A stretch of 40,238 nt of DNA from Polaromonas sp. GTDB taxonomy: Bacteria > Pseudomonadota > Gammaproteobacteria > Burkholderiales > Burkholderiaceae_C. Below are positions 16,208 through 26,310 of this stretch, piece by piece. The stretch covers positions 1-40,238 of the forward strand of contig JAQGNE010000038.1 of the NCBI GenBank assembly GCA_028291985.1, read 5' to 3'. The position numbers and the translations under genes were made by a program. The notes under the pieces were generated by a model. The model saw nothing but the letters and a program-made list of their open reading frames with translations, was not told the DNA's origin and searched no databases. Each line of letters begins with the position of its first letter. The stretch's first letter is position 1.

Positions 16208-17331
16208 ATACAACCCTAGCTGCCACTCCCATTTCCCCTGTCGAAGACATCGTGGCCGATATGCGTGCCGGCCGTACTGTCATTCTTATTGATGAGGAAG
16301 ACCGCGAAAATGAAGGCGATCTGGTACTGGCGGCAGACCATGTCACGGCCGATGCCATCAATTTCATGGCGCGTTACGGCCGTGGGCTGATCTGCCTTAC
16401 CTTGACACGCGAGCGATGCGAGATGCTGCAGCTTCCGCCGATGGCGACACGCAACGGCACAAAGCACGCGACCGCATTCACCGTATCGATCGAAGCAGCC
16501 GAAGGCGTGACCACCGGTATATCGGCCGCGGACCGCGCGCGCACTGTGCAGGCGGCTGTTGCCAAAAATGCAACTGTTGCTGACCTGGTGCAACCGGGCC
16601 ATATCTTCCCGTTGCAGGCGGTAGATGGCGGCGTGCTGATGCGCGCGGGGCATACCGAGGCAGGCTGTGATCTGGCGGCGATGGCCGGCTGCTCGCCCGC
16701 TGCCGTGATCTGCGAGATCATGAAGGACGACGGCACTATGGCACGCTTGCCAGATCTGCTGATCTTTGCGGCCGAACATGGTCTCAAGATTGGTACCATC
16801 GCCGACCTGATAGAACACCGCAGCCGAAACGAATCACTGGTTGAAAAGATAGGTTGCCGGCCTTTGCAGACAGGCTGCGGCGAATTCATGGCGCATGCGT
16901 TCATTGACAAGCCCAGCCAGGGCGTGCACCTTGCATTGGTCAAGGGTGAGTGGGGAGCAGACGATACCGTGGCTGTGCGCGTGCATGAGCCGCTGTCGGT
17001 GCTGGATGCGCTGGAAACCGGCCGCTCGATGCATTCATGGAACCTGGACGAAAGCCTCAATTACATTTCAGACCAGGGCAAAGGCGTGGTCGTGCTTCTC
17101 AATTGTGGTGAAAGCGGGGCACAGCTGCTTGCACAATTTGAAGGCACTGCCCGTGCCAGCCAGGCCCCGGAACGCGGGCGCTTGGACTTGCGCACCTACG
17201 GCATAGGCGCGCAGATATTGCGTAACTGCGGCGTGACCAAAATGAACCTGATGGGAAACCCGCGGCGTATGCCCAGCATGACAGGCTACGGCCTTGAAAC
17301 CGTCGGGTACATCCCCCACAACCAGTCTTAA
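16204..17331 (+). CDS. ribBA: RibBX: 3,4-dihydroxy-2-butanone-4-phosphate synthase with degenerate GTP cyclohydrolase II domain
   Basis: The N-terminal domain (about 10-205) makes DHBP from ribulose 5-phosphate: acidic metal loop [11 protein letters not shown] (about 30-40) and [13 protein letters not shown] are intact. The C-terminal domain has the length of GTP cyclohydrolase II, but the zinc motif (GECLTGD..SLRCDCG in active enzymes) is replaced by [20 protein letters not shown] with no Cys-x-Cys, and the RQEGRG loop is missing. It should therefore be inactive for GTP ring opening. This matches RibBX-type proteins described in Proteobacteria. A separate RibA must exist elsewhere in the genome. 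It is 375 residues long. Confidence 0.92.
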   Translation: MNTTLAATPISPVEDIVADMRAGRTVILIDEEDRENEGDLVLAADHVTADAINFMARYGRGLICLTLTRERCEMLQLPPMATRNGTKHATAFTVSIEAAEGVTTGISAADRARTVQAAVAKNATVADLVQPGHIFPLQAVDGGVLMRAGHTEAGCDLAAMAGCSPAAVICEIMKDDGTMARLPDLLIFAAEHGLKIGTIADLIEHRSRNESLVEKIGCRPLQTGCGEFMAHAFIDKPSQGVHLALVKGEWGADDTVAVRVHEPLSVLDALETGRSMHSWNLDESLNYISDQGKGVVVLLNCGESGAQLLAQFEGTARASQAPERGRLDLRTYGIGAQILRNCGVTKMNLMGNPRRMPSMTGYGLETVGYIPHNQS

Positions 17332-17344
17332 ACCGGGAGCTCAT

Positions 17345-17809
17345 GTGTTTGGCGCAGAAAAAGGACAAGGCAATCGCCTGGACGGAAGAAAATTGTCGAT
17401 TGGCATCGTGCAGGCGCGCTTCAACGACAGCATCACCAGCGCGCTGGCCGATGCCTGCAAAAAGGAGCTCATGTCACTCGGCGTCGAGAGCAAGAACATC
17501 ACGCATATCCAGGTGCCCGGCGCGCTGGAGGTTCCAGTAGCGCTACAGGCCTTGGCCGAGAGCGACAATTTCGATGCGCTGGTGGCGCTCGGTTGCATCA
17601 TCCGCGGTGAAACCTATCACTTTGAACTGGTCGCCAACGAAAGCGGTGCGGCCATTACCCGGCTGGGTCTTGACTACCGCCTACCGATTGCCAACGCTAT
17701 CCTGACGACCGAGAACCTGGCCCAGGCACAGGCGCGTCAGACCGAAAAAGGCCAGGACGCTGCCCGCGTGGCGGTAGAAATGGCCAACCTGCTTGACGAC
17801 CTGAGCTAA
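17345..17809 (+). CDS. ribH: 6,7-dimethyl-8-ribityllumazine synthase
   Basis: Condenses DHBP with the RibD product to give lumazine, the substrate of RibE; forms icosahedral or decameric shells. Recognised by [25 protein letters not shown] and [14 protein letters not shown] (substrate-binding histidine). A GTG start at 17345 was chosen: GGGAG at 17335-17339 lies 5 bp upstream, and the resulting 154 residues is the normal family length. The longer frame from TTG 17294 would overlap ribBX without reason. Confidence 0.94.
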   Translation: MFGAEKGQGNRLDGRKLSIGIVQARFNDSITSALADACKKELMSLGVESKNITHIQVPGALEVPVALQALAESDNFDALVALGCIIRGETYHFELVANESGAAITRLGLDYRLPIANAILTTENLAQAQARQTEKGQDAARVAVEMANLLDDLS

Positions 17810-17854
17810 GCAGTCCTGCTTCGCTTTCATATTCATATTCATTAATCGGCGCTT

Positions 17855-18370
17855 ATGGCTGAACCTCTCGCAAAACCAAAACGCCCTCCACAAGTTCGCA
17901 CCGGCCTCACAGACACCGGCGTCAAAAAAGCCGCTGACAAATCATCGCGAACTCGCGCGCGCGAGTTCGCGATGCAGGCGCTCTATCAACATCTCGTCGG
18001 TCGTAACGACACCGATTCCATTGATGCCTTCACGCGCGATCTGGTCGGCTTTCACAAGGCTGACTCTGCCCATTACGATGCGCTGCTGCACGGCTGCATC
18101 GCCGACGCTGCATCGCTTGACGCTGCGATCACGCCCTTGCTGGACAGACCGATGGCCGAAATCTCCCCGGTCGAGCATTCGGTGCTGTGGATAGGCGCGT
18201 ACGAATTCAAGAATTGCGTGGACGTGCCGTATCGCGTGGTCATCAATGAGTGCATTGAACTTGCCAAGGCTTTTGGCGGAACTGACGGGCATAAATACGT
18301 CAACGGCGTGCTGCACAAGATGGCCCCGTCTTTGCGCGCACCGGAAGTCGCCGCAGACCATGCCCGATAA
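17855..18370 (+). CDS. nusB: Transcription antitermination factor NusB
   Basis: Binds boxA with NusE/S10 during rRNA transcription. The 171-residue protein has an extra basic N-terminal tail of about 30 residues, then the family helices: [31 protein letters not shown], and [27 protein letters not shown]. The link to ribH is near-universal in Proteobacteria. A 32-bp perfect palindrome lies in codons 30-40. The last 11 bp overlap the next gene. Confidence 0.95.
   Translation: MAEPLAKPKRPPQVRTGLTDTGVKKAADKSSRTRAREFAMQALYQHLVGRNDTDSIDAFTRDLVGFHKADSAHYDALLHGCIADAASLDAAITPLLDRPMAEISPVEHSVLWIGAYEFKNCVDVPYRVVINECIELAKAFGGTDGHKYVNGVLHKMAPSLRAPEVAADHAR
17943..17974. repeat. nusB: 32-bp perfect palindrome inside nusB
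   Basis: Each 16-bp half reads CATCGCGAACTCGCGC and is followed directly by its exact reverse complement, with no spacer. It encodes the SRTRAREFA part of NusB, in a conserved region. As RNA it can form a very stable hairpin about 90 nt into the message. Confidence 0.95.
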
Positions 18371-19643
18371 CGGTGGGAGACCCTTTTTGAAACGCGACGC
18401 CAACCCCATTGCCGGCACGGCGGTGCGAATAGCCCAACGTGCCCAAAAGATTGAGCCTTTTTATGTGATGGAAGTGGCCAAGGCTGCGTCCAGCATGGCC
18501 AGAAAACTGCAGGCCACGCAGGACCCGATGATCTTTTTGAATATTGGCGAGCCTGACTTCACTGCCCCTGCGCTGGTGCAGGAAGCCGCCGCTCGCGCCG
18601 TGCGTGACGGCATGACGCAGTACACGCAAGCGACCGGTCTGGAAGCCCTGCGGGAGAAAATCAGCGGCTGGTATGCATCACGCTTCAACGTCGATGTCGC
18701 GCCTGGCCGCATCATCATTACCGCGGGCGCATCGGCGGCGCTGCACATCGCCTGCCTGGCCTTGATTGAGGCAGGCGACGAAATGCTGATGCCCGACCCC
18801 AGCTATCCGTGCAACCGCCACTTCGTCAGTGCGGCTGAAGGCCGCTCGGTGCTGATTCCCACCACGCCAGAAGAAAGGTTTCAACTGACGCGTGACAAGG
18901 TGGAGGCAGCGTGGAGCCGTGCCACCCGCGGCGTGCTGCTGGCGTCCCCGTCCAACCCGACCGGTACATCCATCGCTCCCGAAGAGCTGCAGCTCATACA
19001 TGAGTTTGTTAGCAGCCGCGGCGGCATCACCCTGATTGACGAGATCTATCTTGGGCTCAGCTACGACAAGCGTTACGGGCATACCGCGCTTAGCATGCCA
19101 GGCGAGCTGGGCCAGAGTGTCATCAGCATCAACTCGTTCAGCAAATATTTCAACATGACCGGCTGGCGGCTGGGCTGGCTGGTGGTGCCCGAGGCGTTGG
19201 CACCGGTCGTAGAGCGCATTGCGCAAAACCTCTTCATTTGTCCTAGCACCATTGCCCAGCATGCGGCGCTGGCCTGCTTCGAGCCGGAAAGCCTGGCCGA
19301 ATATGAACGGCGGCGGATGGAGTTCAAGGGCAGGCGTGATTACTTCATACCCGAGCTGAACCGGCTGGGGCTGACGGTTCCGGTCATGCCTGACGGCGCC
19401 TTTTACGCCTATGCCGACTGTTCAAACCTGGCTCGGCAATGGGGCCTTGAAGCCAAGCGACCGGACGGCACCGGCGGAAGCTGGGACCTTGCGTTCGAGC
19501 TGATGCAGCGAGCCCATCTGGCCGTCACACCGGGGCGGGATTTCGGTCATGCCGCACCTGAGAAATACATCCGTTTCTCGACTGCCAGTTCCCTGTCCCA
19601 GCTCAAAACCGCCATCTCCCGGCTGGAGTCCGTGATTGCCTAG
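18360..19643 (+). CDS. PLP-dependent class I/II aminotransferase
   Basis: Fold-type I aminotransferase related to the alanine/aspartate group (AlaA- or AspC-like); substrate not determinable from sequence. The 427-residue product has [13 protein letters not shown] (early substrate loop), [19 protein letters not shown], and the PLP lysine Lys262 in [19 protein letters not shown]. The C-terminal arginine region reads [13 protein letters not shown] 18360 overlaps nusB by 11 bp; a TTG at 18387 preceded by GGTGGGAG is an alternative start. It ends the rib-nusB transcription unit as far as can be seen. Confidence 0.88.
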   Translation: MPDNGGRPFLKRDANPIAGTAVRIAQRAQKIEPFYVMEVAKAASSMARKLQATQDPMIFLNIGEPDFTAPALVQEAAARAVRDGMTQYTQATGLEALREKISGWYASRFNVDVAPGRIIITAGASAALHIACLALIEAGDEMLMPDPSYPCNRHFVSAAEGRSVLIPTTPEERFQLTRDKVEAAWSRATRGVLLASPSNPTGTSIAPEELQLIHEFVSSRGGITLIDEIYLGLSYDKRYGHTALSMPGELGQSVISINSFSKYFNMTGWRLGWLVVPEALAPVVERIAQNLFICPSTIAQHAALACFEPESLAEYERRRMEFKGRRDYFIPELNRLGLTVPVMPDGAFYAYADCSNLARQWGLEAKRPDGTGGSWDLAFELMQRAHLAVTPGRDFGHAAPEKYIRFSTASSLSQLKTAISRLESVIA

Positions 19644-19834
19644 ACAGAATGTGACCCCAGAAGTCGAAAGCCATGACCTTTTGAAGCCGGGGCTGCGGAA
19701 CCGGCTTGGCCAGACCGCTAGCGCGTCTTTCGATACGTCCGTACGAATGAACACACGCGCAGACGGCAGCGCAATACGCGAAGCGGCAAGCGCGGGGGCC
19801 CACGAACGCAGCGAAGGGCCGCCCCAAGCAAGTT

Positions 19835-19884
19835 CAACCCCCACGGGGGGCAGCGAACCACACGCAGTGGGGGGCGTGGGGGCC
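19835..19884 (+). repeat. G-rich dispersed repeat (first of two), upstream of the thioesterase gene
   Basis: The core CCCCCACGGGGGGCAGCGA..CACACGCAGTGGGG..CGTGGGGGC matches a second copy at 34305-34355 block for block. It resembles an intergenic repeat common in Comamonadaceae. It occupies the space between the aminotransferase and the thioesterase and is open in the frame of the latter. Confidence 0.7.
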
Positions 19885-20412
19885 ATATTCCACTGGCCAG
19901 TCCGCATTTACTGGGAAGACACAGACGCCGGCGGCATTGTGTTTTACGCCAACTACCTGAAATTTTTTGAACGTTCGCGCACCGAGTGGCTCAGATCTCT
20001 CGGCATCGCACAGCAGCAGTTGAAAAACGAATCGGGCGGCATGTTTGTGGTGCTGGAAACCCAACTGCGCTATCTGCGCCCTGCCCGCCTGGATGATGAA
20101 CTGACTGTTACCGCGTTCATCAGGGAAACAGGCCGCGCGTCCTTGATAATCGGGCAGCAGGCGCTATTAAAAACTGAGCGTAACCGCAAGCCTCAACAAC
20201 CGGCGGATACGATGACAGAGCGATCCGACAGGCCTTGCGCCGGTTTGAGGCCGACCGTGCCGGCTGCAGAGGCGGTGCTGTGTGAAGGCACCATACGCAT
20301 CGGGTGGGTTGACAGCGCCACCATGCTGCCCCGGCGTATTCCGCAAGCTGTGCTGCTTGCCCTGAAGGCCACCCAGCCAGGCGGTCCGGCTGCGGCGGCT
20401 GCCACAACCTAA
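19867..20412 (+). CDS. ybgC: YbgC-like acyl-CoA thioesterase (Tol-Pal associated)
   Basis: Hotdog-fold thioesterase found with tolQRA. The conserved core is WPVRIYWEDTDAGGIVFYAN with the catalytic Asp, then YLKFFERSRTEWLRSLGI. The start is uncertain: GTG 19867 or GTG 19876 lie in the dispersed repeat and put the core about 10 residues in, as in homologues, whereas the frame is open to 19636. Normal relatives are 130-150 residues; this one is about 181. The excess is a Pro/Arg-rich insert of roughly 35 residues between the strands QQALLKT and EAVLCEGTIRIGWVD, encoded by DNA that contains a long inverted repeat. tolQ follows after 17 bp. Confidence 0.83.
   Translation: MGGVGAIFHWPVRIYWEDTDAGGIVFYANYLKFFERSRTEWLRSLGIAQQQLKNESGGMFVVLETQLRYLRPARLDDELTVTAFIRETGRASLIIGQQALLKTERNRKPQQPADTMTERSDRPCAGLRPTVPAAEAVLCEGTIRIGWVDSATMLPRRIPQAVLLALKATQPGGPAAAAATT
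20191..20250. repeat. ybgC: Inverted repeat inside the thioesterase insert
   Basis: CCTCAA (20191-20196) and ACCGGCG (20199-20205) are matched by CGCCGGT (20238-20244) and TTGAGG (20245-20250), giving a 13-bp stem with a 2-nt bulge and a 32-nt loop. It coincides with the extra residues of the protein, which points to insertion of a small repeat-type element in frame. Confidence 0.7.
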
Positions 20413-20429
20413 GCAAATTTACCTACAAC

Positions 20430-21122
<693 letters not shown>

Positions 21123-21133
21123 AAGGCACAGCC

Positions 21134-21574
21134 ATGCCAGCCATGCAATCCCGCGGCCGGGGCCGCCGCACCATCAGCGAAATCAACATGGTGCCGTTTA
21201 TCGACGTCATGCTGGTGCTCCTGATTATTTTCATGGTGACGGCACCGCTGATCACGCCCAGCATGATTGCCCTGCCCCGTGTGGGCAAGGCGCCCAGCCA
21301 GCCGCAAAACCCGATCCAGGTGATGATCAGCAAGGATGAGACCATCCAGATCAAGCTCAAGTCCAATGCGTCCAACAGCAGCGTGGCCAATGTGGCGGCA
21401 GACATCATCCGGATGGAGCCGAATGTCAAGGCTGCGGCGCCCGGTGCGCAGGCTGTTCCGGTGGTCATCAGCGCCGACAAATCCATCAAATATGAAACCG
21501 TGGTGCAGGTCATGGACAAACTGCAGAAGGCTGGCGTTTCGCGTATCGGCCTGTCTGTCCAAACGGGTGGCTAA
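21134..21574 (+). CDS. tolR: Tol-Pal system protein TolR
   Basis: Partner of TolQ in the proton channel. It has a short cytoplasmic tail with RRTISEINMVPFIDVMLVLL, where Asp24 is the conserved protonatable membrane residue, one membrane segment (about 22-40) and a periplasmic domain. The 146-residue length is typical for ExbD/TolR. Confidence 0.95.
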   Translation: MPAMQSRGRGRRTISEINMVPFIDVMLVLLIIFMVTAPLITPSMIALPRVGKAPSQPQNPIQVMISKDETIQIKLKSNASNSSVANVAADIIRMEPNVKAAAPGAQAVPVVISADKSIKYETVVQVMDKLQKAGVSRIGLSVQTGG

Positions 21575-21621
21575 TGCAGCCCGGCACCATCGTTTCCTCT
21601 TCTATAACGCCCTAGCACCAC

Positions 21622-22545
21622 ATGCCCAGCGTTTACGACCGCAGTGATTTTGTTCCGCCGGCCGACAAGGGCTCGCTGCGTGCAACGGCCCTGGCGCTGC
21701 TGGTTCATGCGCTGCTGATTGCGGCGCTGACCTGGGGCGTGAAATGGCAGCGCACCGACCAGTCCGTCGGATATGAAGCCGAGATCTGGTCGGCCGTGCC
21801 GCAGCAGGTCGCGCCCCGGCTGACCAACCCCGAACCGCCCACGCCACCGACACCGCCCACTCCGCCGGTGCGACCTGTCCCTGCGCCGCCCCCTCCGATG
21901 CCTGCCAAGACGCCCGACCCAGCGCCGCCGCCACAGGTGGACATCGCGCTGGAGCAAGAGAAAAAGCGTCAGCAGCTGGCACAGCAAAAGCAGGCCGAGG
22001 CCAGAAAGCTTGCCGAAAGAGAACGAGAAGCCGAAAAGCAGGCGGCCGCAAAAGCCAGGGAAGAACAGGCAAAGCGCGTTGCGGCCAAGGAAGCGCAAGC
22101 GCAGGCCGAAGCGCAGAAGCTGGCCAAGCAGCAGGCGCTGGAAAAACAGGCACAGGCGCAGCAGCAGGCGGCCTTGCAAAAGCAGCGTGAGGACAACATC
22201 AACCGGATGAAAGAACTTGCCGGTGCCAATGGCGGCGCCAACGATAGCGGAACCGCGCTGCGCTCGGCCGGTCCTTCGGCAAGCTATGCCGGAAAACTTC
22301 GCGCAGCGATCCGGCCCAACGTGGTGTTCTCGGGCGAGGTGAGCGGCAATCCTGTTGCCCTTGTTGAAGTGCGCGTCATGTCGGATGGCACCGTGATCAG
22401 CCAACGCCTCAAGGAATCGAGTGGCGACAAGAGTTGGGATGATGCGGCGATCAACGCCATCATTCGAACCCGGGTGTTGCCCCGCGACATCAACGGCCGC
22501 ATGCCTGACAACATCATGCTGATTGAAATGCGTCCGCGCGGCTGA
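21622..22545 (+). CDS. tolA: Cell envelope protein TolA (TonB-type C-terminus)
   Basis: Inner-membrane anchored energy transducer reaching to the outer membrane. The 307 residues comprise one membrane segment (about 18-36), a Pro-rich stretch (about 72-105, repeated PPTPPTPP), a long Ala/Lys/Glu/Gln coiled-coil helix (about 112-195) and a C-terminal TonB-like domain (about 215-307, YAGKLRAAIRPNVVFSGE, ending VLPRDINGRMPDNIMLIEMRPRG). tolB and pal do not follow: the next gene is convergent dnaE. Confidence 0.93.
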   Translation: MPSVYDRSDFVPPADKGSLRATALALLVHALLIAALTWGVKWQRTDQSVGYEAEIWSAVPQQVAPRLTNPEPPTPPTPPTPPVRPVPAPPPPMPAKTPDPAPPPQVDIALEQEKKRQQLAQQKQAEARKLAEREREAEKQAAAKAREEQAKRVAAKEAQAQAEAQKLAKQQALEKQAQAQQQAALQKQREDNINRMKELAGANGGANDSGTALRSAGPSASYAGKLRAAIRPNVVFSGEVSGNPVALVEVRVMSDGTVISQRLKESSGDKSWDDAAINAIIRTRVLPRDINGRMPDNIMLIEMRPRG

Positions 22546-22623
22546 CCTTGGGATACAACCAGGGTCGGCGGTCGGGGCCGGGGATGAGGTGAAGCGCTTA
22601 CCAGGCGCCTGCAACAGGCCCGG

Positions 22624-22680
22624 TTGCTTCTTTTTTGATAGCTACCACCCCCTATACGCATTGGGCTAGAGCCCTATTTT
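22624..22680 (+). repeat. Dispersed GATAGCT-type repeat (copy 3), between tolA and dnaE
   Basis: Contains TTGCTTCTTTTTTGATAGCT and, about 20 bp on, ATTGGGCTAGAGCCC followed by TATTTTATT. The copy at 28866-28927 in reverse orientation shares TTGCTTCTTT-TTGATAGCT and ATTGGGCTA-AG at the same spacing. It ends exactly at the dnaE stop codon. Confidence 0.75.
22663..22674. terminator. Short hairpin between convergent tolA and dnaE, possible bidirectional terminator
   Basis: GGGCT-AG-AGCCC is followed on the plus strand by TATTTTATT; the other strand is also AT-rich after it. The stem is only 5 bp with a 2-nt loop and forms part of the dispersed repeat, so termination is plausible but unproven. 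Confidence 0.35.
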
Positions 22681-25600
22681 ATTCATAAACAATGCGCGCA
22701 AGCCCTTTGTCGGCCTGCGCCGTCCAACTGGCGAGGGCCGCCTCGCTGGGAAAAAACTTCTGCTCGTCCAGGCGCACCTTGTCTTCTGCCACAAAGTCGG
22801 GGTAGACGAGTGAAAACCGCACGCCAAGACCGCGCACGATGTCCCCTTGCTCTGATGCATCCCGCTTGGGCGGGAAGCTTTTGAACAGGTGATCCAGCGC
22901 GGGCGGGCTGGCGCCCTGCCTGCGGTCGAGCTGCACCCGCAGGAACTTGCCGAACTTGCAGCGTGCCGTCTCCAGGTCCCACACCTGCGTCACCTTGAAG
23001 CGCCTGCCAAAACGCTCTGATGCGCCTTGCAGCGTGCCCTGCACGATCACCAGCTCATCATCTTTCAGCAAGTGGCGGTTGGCGTTGAAGGTTGCTTCGT
23101 CGACCGATGCTTCCAGCACATCGGTCTTGTCATCGAGCTTGAAGATCACCACCTTGCCTCTAGTGCCGTTGATGACCCGCAAGTCGCCGACGATGGCCGC
23201 CAGCAGCTGCGTTTCACGCGTGTCGATCAGGTCTTCGATCCGGCGCTTGGCAAACTGCCGCACCTCGGCTTCGACCTCGTCAAACAGATGGCCCGACAGG
23301 TAAAAGCCGATGGCTGTCTTTTCATGCACAAGGCGGGCCTTGATGCCAAAAGGCACAGCGTCGACCAGCGCCGGCTCCTGCGTGCTGGCAGCATGCGAGT
23401 CGGACATGTCAAACAAGCCGCCCTGGTTGGCGTTGGCCTCGGCCGCCGTGGCAAAGTCAAACGCGCGGTCAACCGAGGCCAGGAGCGACGCGCGGTTCAA
23501 CTGCAGGCTGTCAAATGCACCGCCCTTGATGAGTGCCTCGACGGTACGTTTGTTGAGCTTGGTGCGCTCGACCCGCACACAAAAATCGTACAGCGATGTG
23601 AAAGCGCCACCCGCCTGACGCGCCGCAACAATGGCCGCAATCGCCTGCTGCCCGGTGCCCTTGATCGCGCCCAGCCCGTAGCGCACGCTCCTGTTGCCGG
23701 TGGGCTCAAAGCGATAGTCGCCCCGGTTCACATCAGGCGATTCAAACGCGATGCCCATCTTTTGCGCGTCGCCAAACAAGATTTTCAGCTTGTCGGTGTC
23801 GTCCATCTCCACCGTCATGTTGGCGGCGAAAAACTCGGCCGTGTAATGCACCTTGAGCCAGGCGGTGTGGTACGCCAGCAAGGCATAGGCAGCGGAGTGT
23901 GACTTGTTGAAGCCGTAGCCGGCAAACTTTTCCATCAGGTCAAAAACCTCGTCGGCTTTTTCCTGCGTGAGACCATTGACGCCTGCACCCTTGCGGAAAA
24001 TGTCCCGGTGCTGGGCCATTTCCTTCTCGTCTTTTTTACCCATCGCGCGGCGCAGCATGTCGGCGCCGCCGAGTGAGTAGCCGCCCAAAATCTGGGCGGT
24101 CTGCATCACCTGCTCCTGGTAGACCATGATGCCGTAGGTCTCTTCAAGCATCGGCTTGACGCGCGGGTCCGGGTATTCCGGTGTTTCCTTGCCTTGCTTC
24201 CTGGCAATGTAGGTCGGTATCAGGTCCATCGGTCCTGGCCGGTACAGCGCGTTCATGGCGATCAGGTCTTCCAGTCGGTCTGGCCTGGCGTCTTTGAGCA
24301 TGCGCTGCATGCCGATACTTTCAAACTGGAACACAGCCTCGGTGTTGCCATCGGCAAAGAGCTTGTAGACCCTGGCGTCGTTGAGCGGCAGGTTCTCGAA
24401 CTTGAAATCCTTCTGCGTCGGATGGCGTGCCATGATGAACTCGCGCGCGATCTCCAGAATCGTCAGCGTGGCCAGGCCCAAAAAGTCAAATTTGACAAGG
24501 CCGATCGCCTCGACATCGTTCTTGTCGAACTGGCTGACGGCCGAATCGCTGCCCGGTTGCAGGTAGAGCGGACAAAAATCGGTCAGCTTGCCCGGCGCTA
24601 TCAACACGCCGCCGGCATGCATGCCGACGTTGCGCGTCAGGCCTTCGAGCTTGCGTGCCAGCTCGAGAAGGGTATGCACGTCTTCTTCCTTGCGCTCACG
24701 TTCGGCCAGCAGGGGCTCGGCTTCCAGCGCATACACCAGCTTGTCGTTTTTCTTGCGCTCAGCCGGCAGCAGCTGCAGCGTGACGGCCTGGCCGGGCTTG
24801 TTGGGAATCAGCTTGGAAATGCCATCGCAAAAGCCGTAGGGATAGTCCAGCACCCGGCCTACGTCACGGATGGCCGCCCGCGCCGCCATGGTGCCGAAGG
24901 TGACGATCTGGCTGACCGCCTCCTTGCCGTATTTGGCCTTGACGTAGTCAATCACCCGGTCGCGGTTGCTCTGGCAAAAGTCGATATCGAAGTCGGGCAT
25001 GGACACCCGCTCAGGGTTCAGGAAGCGCTCGAACAGCAAGTTGTACTGCAGCGGGTCCAGGTCGGTGATCTTGAGGGCATAAGCCACCAGCGAGCCCGCA
25101 CCCGAGCCCCGTCCCGGCCCAACCGGGCAGCCATTGTTCTTGGCCCAGTTGATGAAGTCGCCCACGATGAGAAAGTAGCCAGGGAAGCCCATCTTCAGGA
25201 TGGTGTTGATCTCGAACTCGAGCCGCTCGACATATGCTGGCCGCTTGGCGGCGCGCACTTTTTCGTCGGGGTACAGGTGTCCCAGCCTCTCTTCCAGCCC
25301 TTCAAACGAGGTCAGGCGAAAGTAGTCGTCAGCAGGCATGCGTACGCCGTTGACTTCAGGCGTCGGGTACTCTGGCAGCATCGGCTTGCCGAGCTCAAGC
25401 TTGAGGTTGCAGCGCTTGGCGATCTCGACCGTATTGGCCAGAGCGCTCGGAATATCGGCAAAAAGCGCCTGCATCTGTGCGCTGGACTTGAAATATTGTT
25501 CCCGGGTAAAACGCCGCACGCGCCGCGCGTTGCCCAAAATTTCACCATCGGAGATACACACCCGCGCCTCATGCGCCTCATAGTCTTCGTAGCCCAGAAA

Positions 25601-26203
25601 CTGCACTGGATGCGTCGCCACCACTGGCAGGCCAAGCCGTGCCGCCAGCTGGACAGCAGCCGGCACATGCCGTGCGTCATCGGCCTGCTCGGCGCGTTGC
25701 AACTCCAGATAAAAGCGGTGCGGAAACACGCCTGCAAAGTAAAGCGCGCTGTCCGTCGCACGTGCATCGTCGCCCTGCACCAGCGCCTGGCCAACCGCGC
25801 CGCGCTGGGCGCCCGACAGCGCAATCAGGCCCTCGTTCAGCTCTTTCAGCCAGTTCAGGCTGATGATGGCCTGGTCACGCACCACGCCGCGCGTCCAGGC
25901 GCGGGTGATCAGTTCAGACAGGTTAAGGTAGCCGCGGTGGTTTTGCACCAGCAGCAGCAAGCGTGCAGGCGGCGCGGCCGCGTCCTTACCCGGCACCTGC
26001 ACCCACAGGTCCGCACCAATCAGCGGCTTGACGCCCTTGCCACGCGCCTCTTTATAAAACTTGACGGTGCCAAACAGGTTGCTCAGGTCGGTAATGGCCA
26101 GTGCCGGCTGCTGGTCTGCCGCCGCAGCTGCAACGATCTCATCAATGCGGTTGGTGCCGTCGACGACGGAAAATTCGGTGTGGATACGGAGATGAACGAA
26201 CAT
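22679..26203 (-). CDS. dnaE: DNA polymerase III subunit alpha
   Basis: Replicative polymerase catalytic subunit. The 1174-residue protein starts FVHLRIHTEFSVVDGTNRID (PHP domain, to about 270). Family-C active-site aspartates are Asp404 and Asp406 in SMPDFDIDFCQ. The finger region has GRGSGAGSLVAYAL and SHSAAYALLAYHTAWLKVHY, and an OB-fold lies near 990-1070. A DnaE1-type length and order make this the essential replicase rather than the error-prone DnaE2. On the minus strand a -10-like TAAAAT (26215-26210) ends 6 nt before the start codon and there is no Shine-Dalgarno, so the message may be leaderless. Large plus-strand open frames over it are antisense shadows. Confidence 0.97.
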   Translation of the reverse strand: MFVHLRIHTEFSVVDGTNRIDEIVAAAAADQQPALAITDLSNLFGTVKFYKEARGKGVKPLIGADLWVQVPGKDAAAPPARLLLLVQNHRGYLNLSELITRAWTRGVVRDQAIISLNWLKELNEGLIALSGAQRGAVGQALVQGDDARATDSALYFAGVFPHRFYLELQRAEQADDARHVPAAVQLAARLGLPVVATHPVQFLGYEDYEAHEARVCISDGEILGNARRVRRFTREQYFKSSAQMQALFADIPSALANTVEIAKRCNLKLELGKPMLPEYPTPEVNGVRMPADDYFRLTSFEGLEERLGHLYPDEKVRAAKRPAYVERLEFEINTILKMGFPGYFLIVGDFINWAKNNGCPVGPGRGSGAGSLVAYALKITDLDPLQYNLLFERFLNPERVSMPDFDIDFCQSNRDRVIDYVKAKYGKEAVSQIVTFGTMAARAAIRDVGRVLDYPYGFCDGISKLIPNKPGQAVTLQLLPAERKKNDKLVYALEAEPLLAERERKEEDVHTLLELARKLEGLTRNVGMHAGGVLIAPGKLTDFCPLYLQPGSDSAVSQFDKNDVEAIGLVKFDFLGLATLTILEIAREFIMARHPTQKDFKFENLPLNDARVYKLFADGNTEAVFQFESIGMQRMLKDARPDRLEDLIAMNALYRPGPMDLIPTYIARKQGKETPEYPDPRVKPMLEETYGIMVYQEQVMQTAQILGGYSLGGADMLRRAMGKKDEKEMAQHRDIFRKGAGVNGLTQEKADEVFDLMEKFAGYGFNKSHSAAYALLAYHTAWLKVHYTAEFFAANMTVEMDDTDKLKILFGDAQKMGIAFESPDVNRGDYRFEPTGNRSVRYGLGAIKGTGQQAIAAIVAARQAGGAFTSLYDFCVRVERTKLNKRTVEALIKGGAFDSLQLNRASLLASVDRAFDFATAAEANANQGGLFDMSDSHAASTQEPALVDAVPFGIKARLVHEKTAIGFYLSGHLFDEVEAEVRQFAKRRIEDLIDTRETQLLAAIVGDLRVINGTRGKVVIFKLDDKTDVLEASVDEATFNANRHLLKDDELVIVQGTLQGASERFGRRFKVTQVWDLETARCKFGKFLRVQLDRRQGASPPALDHLFKSFPPKRDASEQGDIVRGLGVRFSLVYPDFVAEDKVRLDEQKFFPSEAALASWTAQADKGLARIVYE

Positions 26204-26310
26204 CGCTTCATTTTAGGTCTGGGGTACCCCGCCCAAGCTCTGCGGGCCGGCCCGGCGCCCGCCATCCCAGCCGTCCGAGCCGAGCTTGCCTACCTACAAT
26301 CGCCACCGAC

